Shown here one piece after another: positions 6,724 through 14,091 of a stretch of 14,339 bases of DNA. Source of the DNA: Thermoprotei archaeon (GTDB lineage Archaea; Thermoproteota; Thermoprotei_A; Sulfolobales; Fervidicoccaceae); NCBI GenBank assembly GCA_022759165.1, contig JAEMPT010000106.1:1-14339 (forward strand), read 5' to 3'. Numbering within the stretch: position 1 is the stretch's first letter; every line of letters begins with the position of its first letter. The translations under genes and the position numbers were made by a program. Below the pieces are notes generated by a model. That model ran no database searches and was not told where the DNA came from. It worked only from the letters and a program-made list of their open reading frames with translations.

Positions 6724-8195
6724 CACCTCCTGAGCTTCGGATTGAGTATCAGGTCAAGTGCCTGACCGATCAGTATGAAGGTCATTCCAACTATTGTAAT
6801 CATGAGACCAGGCGGCAACACCCACCACCAATAGCCGTTAATTGTCGCTCCTGCCACTTCAGCCTCGTTCAGTATTCTACCCCATGTAACTATGCTGGGA
6901 TCACCGAGACCCAAAAAGCTAAGGCTAGCCTCAGTTAGTATTGCGCCAGGCACGCTAAGAGCTATACTGGCAAATAAATATGGAAAAACCTGTGGCAAGA
7001 TATAACGAAATAATATCCTTGATGATGATGAACCTATAGCTTTCGCTGCCTCCACGTAGGTCTCTTCCTTAATCTGAAGGGCCATGCTTCTAGTGACTAA
7101 TGCAGTTGAGGGCCAACCGAATATTATCAACATTGAAATCACATTCCATATAGAGGGCCTAAATATTACCGCTAGCAGTATTAATATGGGGAGTACGGGT
7201 ATTGAGTAAAATACCTGCGCTGTCCTCAGCATTATTTCGTCAGTTTTTCCTCCGAAATAACCTCCTACTACTCCGTAAATTCCTCCAATCAATACAGACA
7301 TTATGCTTACGCTGAATCCTATGATTAATGCCCACCTTATGCCGTACATTAATCCCATCCAAAGGTCTCTTCCCATGTTATCTGTACCTACGATTCCATA
7401 GCAACCTCCGAGCACAATCGCTTTTTCCAACGCTACTGACAGATTCTTGTCATTACTGTAAAAAACAAATGTAACATTATATTTTCCACTTAAGTATGTG
7501 ACATTCTGAGCATTTATTATATTAGGTGTCAATTCCTGATGCAATATGCTGAAAGCGACATTAGTAAGCCTAAAAACATCTTGAGGCCGTAACGTTACAT
7601 TGTTGCTCTGTAGCCATGGAACAATATAATTCCGTATCGTTATCATATTATTTACATAAGATGCCAGCTGTATCCTGATATCTCCGCTATAACTATTAGG
7701 ATCTACGCCGAACAGATCAAAAACAGAGGTCCGTTCGCTACTCTCAGGGTTGCCCGTCAACGATATATACTTACCATCTGGCCTCTCCATCGTTATGTAA
7801 ACATAGGTAGGCTTTGAATAAGAAATATTGAAACGAGCTATCACATCTATTGGAGGCTGTGTTTCTACATTATATAGAAATGAATAACTTATGTATTTAA
7901 AGCCATCTAATTCACCATTTCTTTCGATTAGATTGCTAGTATATTCTCCTCCAGTGACAGAAATGCTTTTGAAGGTATTCCCTACAGCCCAGCAAGGCGG
8001 GGCGGCTTTCGGATTATCTCGCCAGTATTGGAGATTGTTCCAGTTCTTAATGTCGTTCATGTTACCTATCAGAGGAAAGAAAATCGCTAAGCCTAAGAAT
8101 AAGATTAGTAAAGAGAGACCTACTATTCCAACTTTAGTCCTACGCAGATCACTGAAGAATCTTCGAAAACCGGAGGACCCCCTTCTTTTACTCAT
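6723..8195 (-). CDS. Peptide ABC transporter permease, DppC/OppC type, with large extracytoplasmic insert
   Basis: 490 residues against about 300 for bacterial DppC. A basic N-terminus (SKRRGSSGFRRFFSDLRRTK) leads to TM1 (about 22-43). An insert of about 220 residues (about 45-268) follows, with beta-rich segments and N-glycosylation sequons at Asn123, 199, 231, 240 and 251, which places it outside. The canonical GTDNMGRDLW (270-279) precedes the five-helix permease core. The EAA loop EETYVEAAKAIGSSSSRILFRYILP (near 377-401) contacts the ATPases, and SLSFLGLGDPSIVTWG (about 425-439) is family-typical. ATG 8195 has GAGGTGA upstream, overlapping the permease B stop. The insert may cap the pore or dock the binding protein; that is inference. 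Confidence 0.9.
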   Translation of the reverse strand: MSKRRGSSGFRRFFSDLRRTKVGIVGLSLLILFLGLAIFFPLIGNMNDIKNWNNLQYWRDNPKAAPPCWAVGNTFKSISVTGGEYTSNLIERNGELDGFKYISYSFLYNVETQPPIDVIARFNISYSKPTYVYITMERPDGKYISLTGNPESSERTSVFDLFGVDPNSYSGDIRIQLASYVNNMITIRNYIVPWLQSNNVTLRPQDVFRLTNVAFSILHQELTPNIINAQNVTYLSGKYNVTFVFYSNDKNLSVALEKAIVLGGCYGIVGTDNMGRDLWMGLMYGIRWALIIGFSVSIMSVLIGGIYGVVGGYFGGKTDEIMLRTAQVFYSIPVLPILILLAVIFRPSIWNVISMLIIFGWPSTALVTRSMALQIKEETYVEAAKAIGSSSSRILFRYILPQVFPYLFASIALSVPGAILTEASLSFLGLGDPSIVTWGRILNEAEVAGATINGYWWWVLPPGLMITIVGMTFILIGQALDLILNPKLRR

Positions 8196-8207
8196 ATCAT
8201 TGTCACC

Positions 8208-9317
8208 TCAGAACACTTGCTGACTCCCCGACGTCTTTATCCTCGGATCAAGGAAGACATAGAGTATGTTCAGAATGATTATGGTTATTATGAACAGTAG
8301 CACTGTAACGTAAACGTTTCCAGCTATCAGCATCGGCTCGCTGTTCGTTATTGCTATCCAAAAAAGCAACCCCATTCCTGGCCAGCCAAATACCGTTTCA
8401 GATATTATGGCTCCCCCTAGGCTTGAAACTAAGCTAAGAGCTGCCGTTGTGACTATAGGGGGGCTAGCGGCCCTCAAAACATGGCCAAATAGGACTTTTC
8501 TCTCCGAAAGTCCCTTTGCCCTCGCAGTCATAACGAAATCCTCAGCCATCTTCCCGATTACTACGTTTCTTACTATATAGGCCCAACCCCCTATGCTAAC
8601 TAATACCACAGTCGTTAAGGGCAAAGCCATATAATAAAGCCAAGTTCGTATGTATTCAAGAATGTAACTCAAAGTAGTGATTGAACCGGAGTGATATGCC
8701 TGGGACAGCTGTTGAATAGCAAAATATACAGGCATGCTCTGGGCGGGGAACCAATGATTCCAAAAAGCAAAAACTAGCAGCATCAGCATACCCACCCACC
8801 ACATCGGAAGGCTAGCTGAGAGAACAGCGAAGAATGAGAGAAGGCTATCGATGATTCCATGAGGTTTTCTTGCCGCATATAGGCCTAAGGCAAGACCAAT
8901 TACTATAGAGATTAGCGTCGCTGTAAAAAATAGTATAACGGTATTCTTCAAAGCAAAAATTATCTGTGAGCTAATTGAGGCTGAGTTCCCCATATATACA
9001 TTTCTTGAGCTACCTAAGTTAAGCGTTAGTATGTTTATCATCATGTGATATACTTTGGATATCGGATTTCCTACTAAACCGAATCTTACCTCCAGCGCTT
9101 GCTGATACAAGTTTATCAACTGAGCTTTCTGCTCAGGGGTTAGCGCTGGATTCCTAGCCAAATTCCTAGTGAATTCCTGTACCATTTCGACTACTACTCC
9201 CTGAAGGATAGTCTGGCTATAAAAAACTAAAAGAGCAGAAATTAATGCGACTATTATAATGAGTGCAGCCAAATTGCTAACAACTTGTACCGCGATCGTT
9301 CTGCCCAGGCTTGCCAT
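8208..9317 (-). CDS. Peptide ABC transporter permease, DppB/OppB type
   Basis: 369 residues, the first permease gene after the binding protein. TM1 (about 9-33) is followed by an extracytoplasmic segment (about 35-120) containing LTPEQKAQLINLYQQAL and LGSSRN, then TM2 (123-149), TM3 (153-186), TM4 (226-249), TM5 (286-312) and TM6 (333-356). The EAA loop AEDFVMTARAKGLSERKVLFGHVLR (258-282) and SETVFGWPGMGLLFW (306-320) are characteristic of the B subunit, as is the terminal FLDPRI. ATG 9317 has only a weak AGGAT upstream, 4 bases away. The separation from the binding-protein gene by a T-rich AT segment with a TATA-like box suggests that expression of the membrane genes may be set separately. 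Confidence 0.92.
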   Translation of the reverse strand: MASLGRTIAVQVVSNLAALIIIVALISALLVFYSQTILQGVVVEMVQEFTRNLARNPALTPEQKAQLINLYQQALEVRFGLVGNPISKVYHMMINILTLNLGSSRNVYMGNSASISSQIIFALKNTVILFFTATLISIVIGLALGLYAARKPHGIIDSLLSFFAVLSASLPMWWVGMLMLLVFAFWNHWFPAQSMPVYFAIQQLSQAYHSGSITTLSYILEYIRTWLYYMALPLTTVVLVSIGGWAYIVRNVVIGKMAEDFVMTARAKGLSERKVLFGHVLRAASPPIVTTAALSLVSSLGGAIISETVFGWPGMGLLFWIAITNSEPMLIAGNVYVTVLLFIITIIILNILYVFLDPRIKTSGSQQVF

Positions 9318-9364
9318 ATTTATCCTACCGCCATTCGGTCACTTCAAGTTGCAAAGGATACTGT

Positions 9365-9375
9365 AAATATATAAA
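9365..9375 (-). promoter_or_regulatory. Putative internal promoter ahead of the permease genes
   Basis: The minus strand reads GTTTATATATTTAC here. A TATA box centred near 9370 would start transcription near 9344, giving a leader of about 27 bases before permease B. It follows directly after the T-run segment at 9377-9440, so it could restart transcription after partial termination. Confidence 0.4.
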
Positions 9376-9376
9376 C

Positions 9377-9440
9377 TTTTTTGTTTAAAACAAAAATTTT
9401 TATAAAAAAATAATTTTTTTAAAAGTTTTTATAAAAAATT
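9377..9440 (-). terminator. AT-only T-run segment after the binding-protein gene
   Basis: Between the binding-protein stop (9451) and permease B the minus strand carries several T5-T7 runs, the typical archaeal termination signal. An inverted repeat with 9-base arms (TTTTTGTTT at 9378-9386 and AAACAAAAA at 9388-9396) and the direct repeat TTTTTATAAAAAA (near 9397 and 9426) lie within it. Partial termination would leave more binding protein than membrane subunits, a ratio common for such importers; that is inference. Confidence 0.45.
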
Positions 9441-9450
9441 TTATAATATG

Positions 9451-12150
9451 TTATTTCTTTCTAGTCATGAAATATGCCAGTATAGCTATTACTACCACTA
9501 TCACAACGACTATTCCTGTTAAAGTGGCCGTTGACATACCACCTGAAGGAGCTGGAGTCGTGGTCGAGGTCGTCGTAGTTGATGTTGTAGTTGTCGTGGT
9601 TGTTGTAGTTGTGGGTGTCGTTGTAGTGGTTGTAGTTGTCGGTGGAGCCGTAGTTGTTGGGGGTGCTGTCGTCGTTGCACTTATCACATAAGCAGTGTTC
9701 AGGCCCCACATGCTCCCTAGCCCTGTGGAGGAGCCATAATAGGGGATTACCACCTTGGCGCCGTTGACCATGTAATAATCAAGACCTAAGGTTAAGAATA
9801 CCCTTAGGCTCTGCTGCATACCCATAGCGTCCAGCTTCGTGATGTCATTGAACAAGTTATTTACCTGCTGAGGCGTGTAAACGCCAAATGCTAACTTCTG
9901 CCCTAGCTCATAGATTGTTTGATTCCACAGGTAGAACCAGTTGGGGTTAGATGGCGTTGGATTGAACGGATAGATGAATGGGGCATAGAATTGGGCAACA
10001 TCGTACCTCGAAGTGTAAACTGATTCATCAACTGTTGCTCCCCAGCCTTCAGTGTATAAGCTCCATGGATGATCAGCGAAGCTGAAGGAGGCCATATCCT
10101 TACCAAATACATTGGTGTTTGCGGTTTTCCTTTGTATTAGATCTTCGTTGACTTTAATGTGGAAGTACTGCTGTATCCAAACCGTTATCTGGTCACCGAT
10201 GGCTTTTCTTAATGGGTCATCAACCCTAACCTCAAAGTATATGGTAACAGTCTTCTGCGTTCCATCGGGCAATATCAAGGTCAGCCATGGGTTTCCGTTG
10301 GAATCTGGAACAAATTTGAGAGAGAAGCCATATTGATTCAGCGTCTGGTTTGCATTGCTTATAGCCTGCTGATACATGGCTACAGCCCTGTTGACATCTC
10401 CGCTGGGGAAGATCCCCATCTGCTGCTCAAGACCGCTTATGTTGAGCATTTTGTATGCCGGAGCGCTCGGCATTATGGCACTAAGCATTGGAAGAGCGCC
10501 GCCCTGATATATGCTATCTATCAGCGACTTTCTGTTTATCAACAAATTGAACGCATACCTGACTCCATCTAGCCCAAATGGATTGAACATGAAGTGTGGA
10601 TCTTTCATAACGTTCGAGTTGATCAAGTTGAATGGTACCCAGTCAGGATGGCCGTACGATGAGAGGTCTTTGTTCAGTACAGTATTTGGATCATATAATG
10701 CTAAGCCTGGAAGCCAAGTTCCATTTATCGTTACTCCATTCAGCTGTATCTTCCCAGGCCCTGCCGGATCGAATATGTTGCTTGTTGGGTTGACAGAGAT
10801 GTCATAGAAAAGCGATGTCGTCGGAATGAGGGTAACCGTCGGTGGTATTTGACCTATTTTGTTCATTGGCTCGTTGTAAAGGAATATATCAGCGGTACCG
10901 CTTTTAACGGCCTGTATGCCTGCATCCTCCGTTGTCACTGAACCAACAACCATTTGGTCGACGCCGGGTACAACTAAGTTATTCCAGTGGTACTTAATCT
11001 TCGGCAACCCCAAGAGAGCTTTATTCTTTAAGACCATGGTATTTGATTGAGCGTTATATGAATCCACATAGAATGGACCGTTGCTTACTACGGCATTGCC
11101 ATGCGCATTTATCCAACTTACAAGTGCAGCTGTTCTAGTTGAAAGATCATTACCAAAGGTGTAGCCATAGCTTGACAAACCGTTAAAATAGTAAAGCTTT
11201 GATGGTGTTAAAGCTTGAGCCGCGGCCTTTATCTCATTAGCATTGATAAGCATATCTATACCGGTCAAGGTTCCCTTTGATGTTGTTTTGTCAGACCACC
11301 ACAAGTTAGTGCTATTCATCACCGCTAGCTCCATTGAAGCCAGTAAGTCATATGGAACACCGGGATAAGGAATTATCGTATAAGCTATCAATGCAGGGTC
11401 AATGTCAACGTACGTGGTATATACTGCCAAGGATGTGTCATTGATTATCTCGATTCCTTCGAAAAGACCTATGACGGGGCCAACCGAAGAAGCGTATTCA
11501 TCGTCATAGTAATTATCTGTCTGGTTGGTTAAGACGCTGGTATCGGTTGACCACCTCCACATAAATGCGAGGTACCCTAAGACATCAGAAACGCTGAAAT
11601 TTACTCCGTCATGCCACGGAACCTGATCGAAGTTGAATATTATCTTGACCGGCGCCTTACCATTATTGTTAATGTAGTTAGAAACTGTGGTCAAGAAACC
11701 AGGAGGAATGTTGCCCGCATTGTTCTTTATGTATGAAGCATATGTCTGGTTAGCTGCCGCTACACTAATTGGAACCCACTGTAAAGTGAAGGGATCAAAG
11801 ACGAGAGCATTGGCCGGAACAGTTAAGTAAGGTACAACCGCCTGGGTCTGCGGATCCACAGTATAGTTGCCAACGTATTGGAAGGTTGCTGTAGTTGGTA
11901 CGGGGATCCCCGTATCAGGTGCTGGGTAAAGACCCCATTCCCTTATGTGCATCCACAGATACATGCCGTAAGTATCGGTGAAGCCCAAGACTGGATTCCA
12001 TGGGCTCATAAAGAGAGCACCCGTGCTGCTAAACTCAAGGACATTTATGGAGCTTTGCGGCTGTGCCGCGTTTGTAGTGAAGGACCCTCCTAATATTCCT
12101 CCGAGTAGCAATACTATCGTGACTAGAGGTAAAATTTTTCTTGCTTCCAT
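9451..12150 (-). CDS. Peptide ABC transporter solute-binding protein with Thr-rich stalk and C-terminal membrane anchor
   Basis: 899 residues, larger than bacterial DppA/OppA (about 530). A signal sequence (KILPLVTIVLLLGGILGG, about 5-22) ends near TNAAQ. The SBP_bac_5-type domain is marked by KIIFNFDQVPWHDGVNFSVSDVLGYL (169-194), matching the family's hdG...tAeDV motif, and runs to about residue 820. Residues 826-871 are a stalk of Thr with Pro, Ala and Ser, a likely O-glycosylation region. A membrane helix (LTGIVVVIVVVIAILAYF) and TRKK end the protein, so it is displayed outside and anchored at its C-terminus, the archaeal alternative to a lipoprotein. ATG 12150 has AGGTG six bases upstream; TTG 12153 is in frame but less likely. 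It is the first gene of the five-gene importer operon. Ligand is unknown; oligopeptides or oligosaccharides are both possible for this family in archaea. Confidence 0.93.
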   Translation of the reverse strand: MEARKILPLVTIVLLLGGILGGSFTTNAAQPQSSINVLEFSSTGALFMSPWNPVLGFTDTYGMYLWMHIREWGLYPAPDTGIPVPTTATFQYVGNYTVDPQTQAVVPYLTVPANALVFDPFTLQWVPISVAAANQTYASYIKNNAGNIPPGFLTTVSNYINNNGKAPVKIIFNFDQVPWHDGVNFSVSDVLGYLAFMWRWSTDTSVLTNQTDNYYDDEYASSVGPVIGLFEGIEIINDTSLAVYTTYVDIDPALIAYTIIPYPGVPYDLLASMELAVMNSTNLWWSDKTTSKGTLTGIDMLINANEIKAAAQALTPSKLYYFNGLSSYGYTFGNDLSTRTAALVSWINAHGNAVVSNGPFYVDSYNAQSNTMVLKNKALLGLPKIKYHWNNLVVPGVDQMVVGSVTTEDAGIQAVKSGTADIFLYNEPMNKIGQIPPTVTLIPTTSLFYDISVNPTSNIFDPAGPGKIQLNGVTINGTWLPGLALYDPNTVLNKDLSSYGHPDWVPFNLINSNVMKDPHFMFNPFGLDGVRYAFNLLINRKSLIDSIYQGGALPMLSAIMPSAPAYKMLNISGLEQQMGIFPSGDVNRAVAMYQQAISNANQTLNQYGFSLKFVPDSNGNPWLTLILPDGTQKTVTIYFEVRVDDPLRKAIGDQITVWIQQYFHIKVNEDLIQRKTANTNVFGKDMASFSFADHPWSLYTEGWGATVDESVYTSRYDVAQFYAPFIYPFNPTPSNPNWFYLWNQTIYELGQKLAFGVYTPQQVNNLFNDITKLDAMGMQQSLRVFLTLGLDYYMVNGAKVVIPYYGSSTGLGSMWGLNTAYVISATTTAPPTTTAPPTTTTTTTTPTTTTTTTTTTSTTTTSTTTPAPSGGMSTATLTGIVVVIVVVIAILAYFMTRKK
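9538..9675. repeat. Low-complexity ACN (threonine) codon repeat
   Basis: On the coding strand this is an imperfect run of ACN triplets with all four third bases in use, encoding the Thr-rich stalk. The variable third base shows selection on the peptide rather than recent triplet slippage. On the plus strand the same bases read as GTN and create spurious Val-rich open frames. Confidence 0.85.
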
Positions 12151-12180
12151 CAATCACACCTTATTATCTTTATGATTTTG

Positions 12181-12193
12181 TTAATTTATTATT
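12181..12193 (-). promoter_or_regulatory. Putative TATA box for the ABC transporter operon
   Basis: The minus strand reads AATAATAAATTAA about 31-43 bases before ATG 12150. A start site about 26 bases downstream of its centre would lie near 12161, leaving a leader of about 11 bases that includes the AGGTG ribosome binding site. It shares an 86-base divergent region with the methyltransferase promoter. Confidence 0.4.
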
Positions 12194-12204
12194 AGCCAAC
12201 GAGA

Positions 12205-12216
12205 TTATATATAAAT
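12205..12216 (+). promoter_or_regulatory. TATA box of the leaderless methyltransferase gene
   Basis: TTATATATAAAT is a strong archaeal TATA match centred near 12210. Twenty-six to 27 bases downstream is position 12236-12237, exactly the ATG of the methyltransferase gene. With no Shine-Dalgarno before that ATG, the transcript is probably leaderless. Confidence 0.6.
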
Positions 12217-12236
12217 TTAACTAGGGTTGCACAGAG

Positions 12237-12794
12237 ATGGAGAAAAATATACCATTGTGGCCTTCAAATGAAAAAGTCGACGCCCCATGGATAGCATCCC
12301 CCAGAACGGCAATAGCTTACGCCCTTAGCTTAGCTAAAGTAAGAGAATGGGACAGCTTCGCCGATATAGGGTGCGGAGATGGAAGAGCTGCAATAATGGC
12401 CTCGAAATATTTCAAAGCTAAATCAACATGCATTGAGCTCAGAGAAGACCTCTGCGCTTTATCTTATGCAAATGCTATATATAATAATGTGTCTGACAAG
12501 TTTTCGCTAATATGCCAAGATGCGAGAAAGGTAGTTTACAACGAGTTCGATGTCGTGTACATATATATGTTTCCTACTTTTATAGAAGAAATCTCTAAGA
12601 AGCTCGATGAAGAGATGAGACTCGGTTCAAGATTGATAACTTTGGACTTCCCTGTAAAAAATTGGATACCGATTCTAATGAGAAGGTTCCAAGATGAGGT
12701 GGGAATTTCTAGATCAATTTTCCTATATTTAACGGGGATCTCTAATCCTAGTTCTTGGAGGCTGAAAAAATTTTATGGTTACCCTAGAATCTAA
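12237..12794 (+). CDS. Small SAM-dependent methyltransferase, aKMT-like
   Basis: 185 residues, class I methyltransferase fold. Motif I is FADIGCGDGRAA (41-52) with Asp43, Asp48 and Gly49; the acidic end of strand 2 is CIELRE with Glu67; QDA (94-96) contacts adenine; FDVVYIYMFP (104-113) is motif IV/post IV, where the usual D/NPP is replaced by MFP; and RLGSRLITLDFPVKNW (128-143) continues the sheet. The overall pattern and the N-terminal APW(I)ASPRTAIAYALSLAKV helix resemble the small broad-specificity crenarchaeal protein lysine methyltransferase aKMT and, more distantly, Dot1. It may therefore methylate lysines on chromatin or other proteins, but the substrate is not provable here. The start is ATG 12237, leaderless by promoter spacing. 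Its last 20 bases overlap the next gene. Confidence 0.78.
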   Translation: MEKNIPLWPSNEKVDAPWIASPRTAIAYALSLAKVREWDSFADIGCGDGRAAIMASKYFKAKSTCIELREDLCALSYANAIYNNVSDKFSLICQDARKVVYNEFDVVYIYMFPTFIEEISKKLDEEMRLGSRLITLDFPVKNWIPILMRRFQDEVGISRSIFLYLTGISNPSSWRLKKFYGYPRI

Positions 12795-13815
12795 GTTCGG
12801 AGTTTCCTCCATTGGGAAGGTCGCTATTATAAGCAGACCTTTCCCCTTGGTAGGGCACATAGCTTTTGGTATAATAGATAGAGGGTATAACAACTTACAG
12901 GTCAGAGTATCTTCTCTGTGTCCGCTTTCATGCCTGTTTTGCAGCGTCGCAGCCGGGCCCCATTCTTCTAGGGAAAACGAATTCCTGTTGAATGATTCCG
13001 AATGGTTTGCTGAGTGGGTGAAAATGGCAATAAAGGAAAAAGGAAGCCTGCATTTATTATTTGACGGTATAGGGGATCCGATAACTCACAGAGATCTGAA
13101 AAAGTTCGTAGAAGCCGTAAAGGAAATACAGGGGGTCCTGAGCATTACAGTAGAAACGAGGCTGTTCCCAGCATCAAGAAATCTTGTTTATGAGCTTTGG
13201 AACTCGGGTGTGGATCGCTTTAATGTGAGCATCGATACATTGAATGAAGAGAAAGCTAAAATTCTTTCCGGTAATTCTGCTTATTCCGTCGAAAGAGTCC
13301 GAGATTTAATTCTTTACGCAAGAAAGGAGCTAGGCGTTGAGATTCATATAACCCCTCTTTGGCTTCCTGGACTAAACGACATAGATATAGAGGAGATAAT
13401 CAGTTTTGCTATTAAAGCAGATATAGGCGGTAGGATTCCACCCTTGGGGATCCAAAAATACGTTGCCCACAAGTATGGGAGAAAAGCTGCTGGAGTTAAG
13501 GAGGTAAGTTGGTCCGATTTCAGAAGCTTTTTAGAGAAGCTCCAGAAAAAATTTGGTATAAAGCTTCTTCTTTCCCCTGAAGATTTTGGATTAGAGAAGG
13601 CTCCTAGACTGCATCAACCATACAGAATGGGAGATTCATTGAAGCTCACAGTTGCTGGAAAAGGCTTGCTCAAGCACGAATACCTAGCAATCCCACCAAA
13701 AAAAGATAGAGTTTTTACTTTAGTTAGCAAAAAAACGAATTTTACGAGTGGAGATGTAGTAGCTTCTAAAATAATCCGAGACAAGGATGGGATTTTGATA
13801 GCCGTTCCAAAGTAG
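12775..13815 (+). CDS. Radical SAM protein with C-terminal TRAM-like domain (COG2100-like)
   Basis: 346 residues. The [4Fe-4S] motif CPLSCLFC gives Cys49, Cys53 and Cys56 (CX3CX2C). The SAM-binding loop follows as FDGIGDP (96-102), where most relatives have GEP, then FNVSID (149-154) and LGIQKYVAHKYGRK (224-237). The FGIIDRG...LQVRVSSLCPLSCLFCSVAAGPHS stretch matches my memory of archaeal COG2100 predicted Fe-S oxidoreductases. Residues about 285-346 (DSLKLTVAGKGLLKHEYLAI...GDVVASKIIRDKDGILIAVP) form a small beta-barrel like TRAM, an RNA-binding domain of several tRNA- and ribosome-modifying radical SAM enzymes. RNA modification is thus a reasonable but unproven idea. An in-frame stop at 12763 fixes ATG 12775 as the earliest ATG; GGAGG at 12757-12761 is far (13 bases). 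It overlaps the methyltransferase gene by 20 bases, so the two are co-transcribed. Confidence 0.82.
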   Translation: MVTLESKFGVSSIGKVAIISRPFPLVGHIAFGIIDRGYNNLQVRVSSLCPLSCLFCSVAAGPHSSRENEFLLNDSEWFAEWVKMAIKEKGSLHLLFDGIGDPITHRDLKKFVEAVKEIQGVLSITVETRLFPASRNLVYELWNSGVDRFNVSIDTLNEEKAKILSGNSAYSVERVRDLILYARKELGVEIHITPLWLPGLNDIDIEEIISFAIKADIGGRIPPLGIQKYVAHKYGRKAAGVKEVSWSDFRSFLEKLQKKFGIKLLLSPEDFGLEKAPRLHQPYRMGDSLKLTVAGKGLLKHEYLAIPPKKDRVFTLVSKKTNFTSGDVVASKIIRDKDGILIAVPK

Positions 13816-14024
13816 AAGAGCAACGTAAAATGAGGCGCTGGATTAAACTTTAAGAAAAGGACTAAGAAATCCGGTCTTTATAGCAAGTGAAAAATTGAAT
13901 ATATTAACTGGGGGATTTTCTAAAAGATAAAGATGTTTCATATTCGCCTTTAAAAAACAAGGTCATTAATATGGAGATGAACCGGATAAGATGCAAAAGG
14001 AAATATAGTGCTGTTGTAAATTAC
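13816..14024. other. Gene-free spacer after the radical SAM gene
   Basis: No convincing open frame, tRNA or repeat is visible in these 209 bases on either strand. The spacer is AT-rich. Apart from the TATA-like box near 14003 that serves the sRNA, nothing here can be assigned. Confidence 0.5.
13999..14007 (+). promoter_or_regulatory. Putative TATA box for the C/D box sRNA
   Basis: GGAAATATA lies with its centre near 14003. Twenty-five to 26 bases downstream is about 14029, at the 5' stem of the sRNA. The spacing suggests the RNA has its own promoter rather than being processed from the radical SAM transcript. Confidence 0.4.
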
Positions 14025-14091
14025 AGAACGATGATGACGTGGGCAGCCCTTGACCTTGCGGGATGATGCCCCTAGTCTCACTCTGAGTTCT
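14025..14091 (+). ncRNA. C/D box guide sRNA (2'-O-methylation guide)
   Basis: All elements occur in order. A 5-base terminal stem pairs AGAAC (14025-14029) with GTTCT (14087-14091). The C box is ATGATGA (14031-14037), a perfect RUGAUGA. A 12-base guide CGTGGGCAGCCC (14038-14049) is followed by D' box TTGA (14050-14053, one change from CUGA). A 9-base spacer leads to C' box ATGATGC (14063-14069, one change), then a guide of 12-13 bases ending CCTAGTCTCACT (14071-14082) and a perfect D box CTGA (14083-14086). By the D+5 rule the modified target bases would pair with A14045 and T14078, that is a U in GGGCTGCCCACG and an A in AGTGAGACTAGG. Archaeal C/D RNAs act with L7Ae, Nop5 and fibrillarin on rRNA or tRNA. 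I could not identify the target site. Confidence 0.78.

Noticed and set aside
9538..9675. CRISPR-like or tandem DNA repeat
   Set aside because: There is no repeat-spacer structure; the triplet pattern is explained by threonine codons.
9467..9691. Plus-strand Val-rich open frame (and a second minus-strand frame at 9461-9709) over the Thr stalk
   Set aside because: They are shadows of the ACN repeat of the binding-protein gene; composition is purely repeat-driven.
10112..10807. Several plus-strand open frames of 74-98 codons inside the binding-protein gene
   Set aside because: They lie opposite a long, well-supported gene and show no domain, start signal or sensible composition of their own.
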